The notes under the pieces were generated by a model. That model made no database searches and was not told where the DNA came from. It saw nothing but the letters and a program-made list of their open reading frames with translations. Positions 58,205 to 64,000 of a stretch of DNA of 64,000 nt are shown one piece after another (within the stretch, counting starts at the first letter, position 1; each line of letters begins with the position of its first letter). The translations under genes were made by a program, and so were the position numbers. The DNA is from an uncultured SAR86 cluster bacterium. Lineage in GTDB: Bacteria; Pseudomonadota; Gammaproteobacteria; Magnimaribacterales; D2472. Location: assembly GCA_902558375.1 (NCBI GenBank), contig CACEDQ010000001.1:1-64000 (forward strand). The letters run 5' to 3'.

Positions 58205-61081
58205 TTATTGACATGCCTCACAATCTGGGTCATCCAGAGAGCATGCTGTTGGAACAGGGGCCGGTGCTCCTAGTTCCTGTGGTGCGGCTTGTGTTGCTTG
58301 CGCACTAACCGCATTTAATTTTCCTTGTGCAACTGTTGATTTTTCAGTTGATGTTGCAGCTATTGATCTTAGGTAATAGGTAGTTTTGAGACCTGAATAC
58401 CATGCCATTCTGTATGTAATATCAAGCTTTTTACCATCAGCATTTCCTATATATAAATTTAAAGATTGAGCTTGATCTATCCATTTTTGTCTTCTGCTTG
58501 CTGATTCAACTATGTATCTTGGTTCAACCTCAAAAGCTGTTGAGTATATGGTTTTAATTTCATCAGGTATTCTTGATATCTGTGAAAGACTGCCCTCAAA
58601 ATATTTGAGGTCATTAATCATGACATCATCCCAAAGATTGAGCTCTTTTAACTTATTAACTAAATGTGGGTTTACAATAGTAAACTCGCCAGAAAGGTTA
58701 GATTTTACATATAAGTTTTGATAAGTTGGTTCAACCGACTGTGTAACACCAGTAATATTTGATATCGTAGCAGTTGGAGCTATAGCCATAACATTTGAAT
58801 TTCTCATTCCATCGGTCATAACCTTTTTTCTTAAGGATTCCCAATCAAGAGTTTCAGATTTATCAACATTTAAATATTCTGATCCTCTATTTTTTTCTAG
58901 TATCTCAAGCGAGTCTTTTGGCAATATGCCTTGGCTCCAAAGTGAACCTTTATAGGACTCATAACTTCCTCTTTCTTTTGCTAGTTCTGTTGAAGCATGA
59001 ATAGCATAATAACTAATTAATTCCATGCTTCTGTCTGCAAACTCAATAGCTTCATCACTGCAATATGCTATATCTTGCATGTATAAAGTGTCTTGAAAGC
59101 CCATCATTCCAAGACCAATCGGTCTATGTTTTAAATTAGAATTTTTTGCTGTGTCTACAGAGTAATAATTTATATTGATTACGTTATCTAACATTCTTAT
59201 GGCTGTTGAGACAGTTTGTTTTACTTTTTCTTCATCTAGCTTTCCGTCTTTCATATGTTGCGCTAAATTAACAGAACCAAGATTACATACGGCTATCTCA
59301 TCTGCGCTCGTATTAAGAGTAATTTCAGTACATAGGTTTGAAGAATGAACAACGCCTGCATGCTGTTGTGGTGATCTTAAATTACATGAATCTTTAAAAG
59401 TAATCCACGGATGACCTGTTTCAAAAAGCATTGTTAACATTTTTCTCCATAGCTCTTTTGCAGGCACGGATTTAAATTGATCCATTTCTCCAGCTTGAGC
59501 TTTCTTTTCATATTCTTCATATTTTTCTTCAAATGCTTTGCCTATTAAGTCATGAAGGTCTGGTGTTTCACCTGGAGAAAAAAGAGTCCAGTTTTTATCT
59601 TCTTCCACTCTCTTCATAAATAAATCAGGAACCCAATTAGCAGTATTCATATCATGGGTTCTTCTTCTTTCATCGCCAGTGTTCTTTCTTAGTTCTAGGA
59701 ATTCCTCAACATCTAAGTGCCATGTTTCAAGATAAGCACACATTGCTCCTTTTCTTTTTCCTCCTTGATTTACAGCTACAGCTGTATCATTAGCTACTTT
59801 TAAGAAGGGAACAACACCCTGGCTTTTACCGTTTGTGCCCTTGATATAAGAGTTCATGGCCCTTACCGATGTCCAATCGTTTCCAAGTCCGCCTGCCCAT
59901 TTTGATAAAAGGGCATTGTCTTTCATGGCTCCAAAAATACCATCAAGATCATCTGGAATTGTTGTTAGGTAGCAAGAAGACAATTGAGGTCTTTTTGTTC
60001 CAGAGTTAAACAGAGTTGGAGTTGAACTCATATAATCAAAACTTGATAGGAGCTTGTAGAACTCAATAGCTCTCTCTTCTCTATTTTCTTCTTCTGCCGC
60101 TAAGCCCATTGCAACTCTCATAAAAAAGACCTGAGGAAGCTCGTACCTGACATCATCACAATGAATGAAGTATCTATCGTATAGTGTTTGCAACCCTAAA
60201 TAAGTAAATTGATTATCTCTAGTATGATCAATTGCTTTGCCTAAAACTCCTAAATCAAATGTTTTAAGTTCTGGGTCTAAGATATCAAGCTCAATTCCTT
60301 TATCTATATAAGCTAAAAATGCTTTTGGATAGTTTTCCTTCATTTGATCATAAGTTGATTCTTCAGCTACTTTTAAGAAGCCGAGCGCCTCACTTCTGAT
60401 TTGATCCATAAGAATTCTTGCAGTGACATATGAGTAGTTTGGTTCTTTTTCAACTTTTGTTCTTGCAGACATAACTAAACTTGTTCTCATGTCTGATATT
60501 GAAACTCCGTCGTACAGATTTTTTAATGCTTCTTCTAAAACTTCGTTCATTGAAACTTCTTCTAGCCCTTCACACGCATCATTAATTAGGGCAGCAAGCT
60601 TATCGATATCAAGAGGAACAAGTGACCCATCAGCTTTGGTGATATTAATATTGGGTCTATCAGGAATATCAATTTCTGGTGTTTCTTTTTTTCTTTCTTG
60701 GGTACGGCCAGCTCTGTATAAGATGTAGCTTTTTGCAACCTCCAACTCTTCGCTTCTCATTAATTGAAGCTCAACTTGATCTTGAATTTCTTCTATATGA
60801 AGGGTTCCTCCAGAGGGCATTCTTCTTTCAAATACCTCAATAACTCCAGACGAGATTGCATTAACTTTCTTATGAATTCTTTCACTTGCAGCTGCATTTC
60901 CTGATTCAGTTGCCAAGAATGCTTTAGTAATAGCAACTTTAATTTTATCTTCTTCAAAAGCAACGACTTTACCATTTCTTTTGATTACTCTCAGTTTGCC
61001 GGGAGCAGTGGTCTCTATTTCGTTAGCCCCAACTTGTTGTTGTATCTCTAATGTTTTGCTTGTTTTTTGTTGTGTTTCCAT
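58205..61081 (-). CDS. nrdA: Ribonucleotide reductase class Ia, large subunit with two ATP-cones
   Basis: NrdA makes dNDPs. The 958 residues begin with an ATP-cone (LRVIKRNGKVVAFEEDKI, ~30-120), then a second cone-like domain (INITKADGSLVPLDIDKL), as in Pseudomonas, where only the first cone is functional. Catalytic blocks: SSCYLTTIPDD, SNLCTEITLNTS, NVMAIAPTATISN. The C-terminal redox tail is Cys954/Cys957 (CEAC), on a long flexible Ala/Pro-rich linker. The promoter region at 61209-61339 has DnaA and NrdR boxes. Confidence 0.97.
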   Translation of the reverse strand: METQQKTSKTLEIQQQVGANEIETTAPGKLRVIKRNGKVVAFEEDKIKVAITKAFLATESGNAAASERIHKKVNAISSGVIEVFERRMPSGGTLHIEEIQDQVELQLMRSEELEVAKSYILYRAGRTQERKKETPEIDIPDRPNINITKADGSLVPLDIDKLAALINDACEGLEEVSMNEVLEEALKNLYDGVSISDMRTSLVMSARTKVEKEPNYSYVTARILMDQIRSEALGFLKVAEESTYDQMKENYPKAFLAYIDKGIELDILDPELKTFDLGVLGKAIDHTRDNQFTYLGLQTLYDRYFIHCDDVRYELPQVFFMRVAMGLAAEEENREERAIEFYKLLSSFDYMSSTPTLFNSGTKRPQLSSCYLTTIPDDLDGIFGAMKDNALLSKWAGGLGNDWTSVRAMNSYIKGTNGKSQGVVPFLKVANDTAVAVNQGGKRKGAMCAYLETWHLDVEEFLELRKNTGDERRRTHDMNTANWVPDLFMKRVEEDKNWTLFSPGETPDLHDLIGKAFEEKYEEYEKKAQAGEMDQFKSVPAKELWRKMLTMLFETGHPWITFKDSCNLRSPQQHAGVVHSSNLCTEITLNTSADEIAVCNLGSVNLAQHMKDGKLDEEKVKQTVSTAIRMLDNVININYYSVDTAKNSNLKHRPIGLGMMGFQDTLYMQDIAYCSDEAIEFADRSMELISYYAIHASTELAKERGSYESYKGSLWSQGILPKDSLEILEKNRGSEYLNVDKSETLDWESLRKKVMTDGMRNSNVMAIAPTATISNITGVTQSVEPTYQNLYVKSNLSGEFTIVNPHLVNKLKELNLWDDVMINDLKYFEGSLSQISRIPDEIKTIYSTAFEVEPRYIVESASRRQKWIDQAQSLNLYIGNADGKKLDITYRMAWYSGLKTTYYLRSIAATSTEKSTVAQGKLNAVSAQATQAAPQELGAPAPVPTACSLDDPDCEACQ

Positions 61082-61208
61082 TTTTAACTCTGTTTCCCTA
61101 TTTTAAAATTCGCCGTATCTTTTCCTCTCACAAAGAGTTCTATTTAATTAATTTGGAAGAAGTTTTGTGCGTCTGCAGTTACACTAACTTTTTTGTTCTT
61201 CAGTACTA

Positions 61209-61236
61209 ATATTACATGTTGTGGATAAAGAAACAA
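61209..61236 (-). promoter_or_regulatory. Predicted nrdAB promoter
   Basis: Read on the minus strand, -35 TTGTTT (61231-61236) and -10 TAATAT (61209-61214) are separated by 16 bp. Transcription would start near 61202, about 120 nt before the nrdA ATG. The spacer contains the exact DnaA box at 61220-61228; the NrdR boxes lie just upstream of -35. Promoter boxes are inferred. Confidence 0.4.
61220..61228 (-). promoter_or_regulatory. DnaA box in the nrdAB promoter
   Basis: TGTGGATAA is the exact complement of the consensus DnaA box TTATCCACA. It sits between the predicted -35 and -10 of nrdAB. E. coli nrdAB is also controlled by DnaA boxes, tying dNTP supply to replication initiation. Confidence 0.75.
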
Positions 61237-61244
61237 GTAAAAAA

Positions 61245-61260
61245 ACACTATATATTGTGA
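61245..61260. promoter_or_regulatory. NrdR box 1
   Basis: ACACTATATATTGTGA closely matches the 16-bp NrdR palindrome (acaCwAtATaTwGtgt). It lies 31 bp (start to start) from box 2, the spacing known for the repressor NrdR. NrdR senses dATP/ATP and represses ribonucleotide reductase genes. Confidence 0.85.
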
Positions 61261-61275
61261 CAATTTCATTTTTTT

Positions 61276-61291
61276 TCACTATATAGTGTAT
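61276..61291. promoter_or_regulatory. NrdR box 2
   Basis: TCACTATATAGTGTAT matches the NrdR consensus with about two mismatches in the core and sits 31 bp from box 1. The inner CACTATATAGTG is a perfect 12-bp palindrome. The pair is upstream of the predicted nrdAB -35. Confidence 0.75.
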
Positions 61292-61330
61292 GTAAGCTGT
61301 TTTTTTGCTGTTGGCAATCAGTTAATAAAT

Positions 61331-61339
61331 TGTGGATAA
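61331..61339 (-). promoter_or_regulatory. Second DnaA box, in the glpK leader
   Basis: A second exact TGTGGATAA, in the same orientation and 111 bp from the first. It lies 23 bp before the glpK ATG (61362), upstream of both NrdR boxes as seen from nrdA. It could act on nrdAB, on glpK, or as an auxiliary DnaA-binding site. Confidence 0.7.
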
Positions 61340-61361
61340 TTATAGTTATGGAGATATTTTT

Positions 61362-62819
61362 ATGAGTAATTTTTTAGCTATAGACCAAGGAACAACAAGC
61401 TCACGAGCGATAGTATTTAATTCACAGCTTAGTGCAGTTGTTGATTCTCAAAAAGAATACAAATTGTCTTATCCAAATGACGGTTGGGTGGAAGCAGATC
61501 CAGCTGATATTTTAAATACGGTCAAAGAAACCGTTAGCAATGTTCTAAAGTATGATAACCCGATAAATGCATGCGGGATAACCAATCAGCGAGAATCTAC
61601 TATTGTTTGGTCTAGAGAAACTGGAGAACCTATTTATCCTGTAATAATTTGGCAAGATAGAAGAACTCATCAGTTATGCAAAGAGCTTAAAGAAAGCGGG
61701 TATGAAAAAATAGTAAGAGATAAAACAGGACTAGTTATAGATCCATACTTCTCTGCGACTAAGATTAAATGGATTCTTGATAATGTAAGCGGAGCAAGAG
61801 ATCTTGCAGATGATGGCAAATTAATGTTTGGAACAATAGATTCATTTTTAATATATTCAATGACCAAAGAAAAGGGCCACTATACAGATGTAACGAATGC
61901 CTCAAGAACTATGCTATTTAATATTAATAACATGGAATGGGATAAAGATTTACTAGATTTGTTTAATATTCCAATATCCATGATGCCGCATGTTCAACCC
62001 TGTGATGGAAATTTTGGCACTTTAGACATAGATAGTAAGAGTATCAGCATAAAGGGTGTTGTAGGTGATCAGCAAGCAGCATTAGTGGGGCAAAATTGTT
62101 TTAATTATGGCGATATAAAATCTACTTATGGAACGGGTTGTTTTTTAATGGTAAATACTAAAGAAAATATCATAACTTTGGAGGAGGGACTCTTAACAAC
62201 AGTTGGGTATCAATTAAATAATGAAGTTAGCTATGCGATTGAAGGAAGTATTTATTCTTGTGGCAATATTATTCAATGGCTTAGAGACAAAATGAAGTTT
62301 TTTGATAATGCCAAAGACAGTGAAGTTTTTTTAAATGGTGATGGTAATTCTAAAAATGTACATTTCTTGCCAGCATTTAATGGACTTGGAGCTCCATATT
62401 GGAATTCAGATATTAGAGGTGGTTTTTACGGCATCACTCAAGACTCAGATAACACTGATTTAATAACGGCAGCATTTAAATCTATTTGTTACCAAACCAA
62501 AGATATAACAGACTTGCTTGAGAAAAATAATATAAAAATAAATTCTTTGTTTATCGATGGCGGAATGACCGCAAATAAAACTTTTTGCCAGCTATTATCA
62601 AATATTCTTCAAGTAAACATTTCTATGCCTGAAAACATTGAATCAACAGCGCTAGGAGCTTGTATTGTTTCTCAAATAGCAGAAGGATTGCCAATTGATG
62701 ATCTTAAGCTAAAACTCGAGAGACTTTATAGGCCAGATACAGCATCTATAAGTTTTTACGAAAGTGATTATTTGTTGTGGAAGGAATATATAGAAAGAAC
62801 TATATCTACTATTAAGTAA
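61362..62819 (+). CDS. glpK: Glycerol kinase
   Basis: GlpK phosphorylates glycerol to sn-glycerol 3-phosphate. The start at 61362 is chosen because it gives MSNFLAIDQGTTSSRAIVFN, the usual N-terminus, with a GGAG site upstream; a GTG at 61332 would add ten residues and include the DnaA box. The 485 residues (usual ~500) contain TNQRESTIVW, IWQDRRT, GDQQAALVGQ, TYGTGCFLMVN and GLGAPYWNSDIRGGFYG. No glpF, glpD or glpR lies adjacent, so glycerol entry and later use are encoded elsewhere. Confidence 0.95.
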   Translation: MSNFLAIDQGTTSSRAIVFNSQLSAVVDSQKEYKLSYPNDGWVEADPADILNTVKETVSNVLKYDNPINACGITNQRESTIVWSRETGEPIYPVIIWQDRRTHQLCKELKESGYEKIVRDKTGLVIDPYFSATKIKWILDNVSGARDLADDGKLMFGTIDSFLIYSMTKEKGHYTDVTNASRTMLFNINNMEWDKDLLDLFNIPISMMPHVQPCDGNFGTLDIDSKSISIKGVVGDQQAALVGQNCFNYGDIKSTYGTGCFLMVNTKENIITLEEGLLTTVGYQLNNEVSYAIEGSIYSCGNIIQWLRDKMKFFDNAKDSEVFLNGDGNSKNVHFLPAFNGLGAPYWNSDIRGGFYGITQDSDNTDLITAAFKSICYQTKDITDLLEKNNIKINSLFIDGGMTANKTFCQLLSNILQVNISMPENIESTALGACIVSQIAEGLPIDDLKLKLERLYRPDTASISFYESDYLLWKEYIERTISTIK

Positions 62820-62891
62820 TAAATTAACTTATAAAATAAATTTTTTTTAGATATAATCCATGCGTTCTAAACACAATCAGCCTTTTAATAA

Positions 62892-64000
62892 ATGTTTACA
62901 TATAAAATATTTAATAATATTGCTCAAGACGGCCTTGATATATTTAAGAAAAATAATTTTCACATCGATGAAATTGATCCTGATTCACTAATATTAAGAA
63001 GCCAGGTTCTTGCAGAAGCTGATTTTAATGAGTCCCTAAAATGTGTTGGTAGGGCTGGTGCTGGAACCAACAATATCCCAGTAAAACAAGCTACTGATAA
63101 AGGTATTGTTGTTTTTAACACTCCAGGAGCAAATGCTAATGCAGTAAAGGAGCTTGTTGTTTGTGGAATGCTGCTGTCTTCTAGAGGCATTATTCAAGGT
63201 AACTTGTACTCCAAGAGTCTTTCAGGTCAGGACACTGACGAGTTAAACAAGTCGATGGAGGCTCAAAAGAAAAACTTTAAAGGAAATGAATTAAAAGGAA
63301 AAACACTTGGAATTATTGGGCTTGGAGCAATAGGCTCATTGTTAGCTCAAACAGCTGAAGTTATGGGTATGAAAATTATAGGCTACGATCCATACATATC
63401 TATTGATGCTGCATGGAGGCTTCCTAAAGATGTTGAAAAAGCCGACTCTATGGAATACCTTTTAAATAATTCTGACTATATTTCTATTCATGTCCCTCTA
63501 GTAGACGAGACTAGAGATTTAATTTCAAAAGAATCTTTAAAATATTTTAAAAAAGGTTCAAAGTTAATAAATTTATCCAGAGGAGGTATTGTAAATAATG
63601 AAGATATCATTGATGCCTTAAACTCAAAAATTATTGATAAATTTGTTACTGATTTTCCAACACCTGAACTAATAACGAGATCTAGTGAGTTTCATGATGT
63701 AATTCTTTTGCCACATTTAGGTGCTAGCACAAAGGAGGCTGAAATTAATTGTGCTGTCATGGCCGCCGATCAGATATCAAATTTTTTAAAAGACGGAGTA
63801 ATTGTCAATTCTGTGAATTTTCCATCAATAAAACTAGGCAGAAAAACAGAATTCAGAATGGTTATTATCAATAAAAATGAACCTGGAATGATTGGAAAAA
63901 TTACCGATGAGATAGGCTATAAAAATATTAATATTGCAGATATGACCCATAAGAGTAGAGACTCCATTGGTATTAATTTGATAGATTTAGAAGACAAACC
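62892..64000 (+). CDS. serA: D-3-phosphoglycerate dehydrogenase, cut by the window end
   Basis: The gene opens with ATG at 62892 and runs past the last base, so the stop and C-terminus are missing; ~369 codons are visible. Seen: VGRAGAGTNNIPVKQA; ANAVKELVVCG; NAD fold GIIGLGAIGSLLA; catalytic Arg in INLSRGGIVNNED and His in LLPHLGASTKEAE; then the start of an ACT-like domain (RMVIINKNEPGMIGKITDEIG). This fits the ~390-residue serine-pathway SerA. It is a close relative in fold of PdxB at 6174 but has the SerA-type His block. The leader after glpK is 72 bp. Confidence 0.9.
   Translation, partial: MFTYKIFNNIAQDGLDIFKKNNFHIDEIDPDSLILRSQVLAEADFNESLKCVGRAGAGTNNIPVKQATDKGIVVFNTPGANANAVKELVVCGMLLSSRGIIQGNLYSKSLSGQDTDELNKSMEAQKKNFKGNELKGKTLGIIGLGAIGSLLAQTAEVMGMKIIGYDPYISIDAAWRLPKDVEKADSMEYLLNNSDYISIHVPLVDETRDLISKESLKYFKKGSKLINLSRGGIVNNEDIIDALNSKIIDKFVTDFPTPELITRSSEFHDVILLPHLGASTKEAEINCAVMAADQISNFLKDGVIVNSVNFPSIKLGRKTEFRMVIINKNEPGMIGKITDEIGYKNINIADMTHKSRDSIGINLIDLEDK

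Noticed and set aside
61332..61361. GTG start ten codons upstream for glpK
   Set aside because: The known family N-terminus begins at the ATG at 61362, which has a GGAG site; the upstream codons overlap the DnaA box.

Overview
The window reads as a contiguous piece of the chromosome of an AT-rich, streamlined marine gammaproteobacterium. The gene orders are gammaproteobacterial: sucB-lpd-sucCD, murJ-ribF-ileS-lspA-ispH, smc-zipA-ligase, ccmABCDEFGHI, and an nrdA of the large two-ATP-cone type. Together with low GC, tiny intergenic gaps, many 1-11 bp gene overlaps and large TonB-dependent receptors, this suggests the SAR86 clade. The clade assignment is an inference, because no rRNA or other decisive marker is present. 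I see no tRNA, rRNA, CRISPR array, insertion sequence or prophage. No gene-free stretch exceeds 300 bases. The largest gaps are 61082-61361 (nrd control region), 7218-7432, 34408-34618 (riboswitch) and 26693-26850 (AT-rich receptor leader).

Layout. 1-4.0 kb: end of the TCA operon (sucB end, lpd, sucC, sucD), meeting a MATE transporter head-on. 5.4-7.8 kb: a left-handed beta-helix acyltransferase, pdxB and a small winged-helix-like protein. 7.9-17.1 kb: a tightly packed run of msrB, murJ, ribF, ileS, lspA, ispH, ampD, an ampG-like permease and a VanZ-like protein. It covers flavin synthesis, Ile-tRNA charging, lipoprotein processing, isoprenoid synthesis, lipid II flipping and wall recycling. 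17.2-19.1 kb: groES-groEL behind a leader palindrome. 19.2-24.5 kb: a PuuD-like membrane protein, folE-maf-cysS-flavin-binding protein, then two exported proteins of unknown role. 24.6-26.7 kb: thrS and yidD. 26.9-32.5 kb: two tandem paralogous TonB-dependent receptors, each followed by a hairpin terminator. 32.5-36.4 kb: a thioesterase, an exported nuclease/phosphatase-fold protein, a cupin, and a metY-type sulfhydrylase under a SAM-II/SAM-V-like riboswitch. 36.4-42.5 kb: the complete System I cytochrome c maturation operon, including a 57-codon ccmD. 42.6-48.1 kb: smc, zipA, an ATP-dependent DNA ligase and a lytic-transglycosylase-like lipoprotein. 48.1-56.9 kb: an M16C protease, a lipoprotein, an alkylsulfatase-like enzyme, mdh, alkB, a short-chain dehydrogenase and a GST. 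56.9-61.1 kb: nrdB and nrdA, read leftward from a control region with paired NrdR and DnaA boxes. 61.4-64 kb: glpK and the start of serA, cut by the window edge.

Most of the content is housekeeping. The items that stand out are: (1) an SMC with no recognisable hinge whose two coiled-coil arms each carry a tandem duplication; (2) a T4-type ATP-dependent ligase at the place where related bacteria keep the NAD-dependent ligA; (3) a SAM riboswitch starting almost at the predicted transcription start of metY; (4) an nrdAB promoter combining two exact DnaA boxes with two NrdR boxes spaced 31 bp; (5) a sigma-54-like promoter and palindrome before a small regulator-like gene; and (6) a secreted protein made of two copies of an unrecognised Cys/His module.
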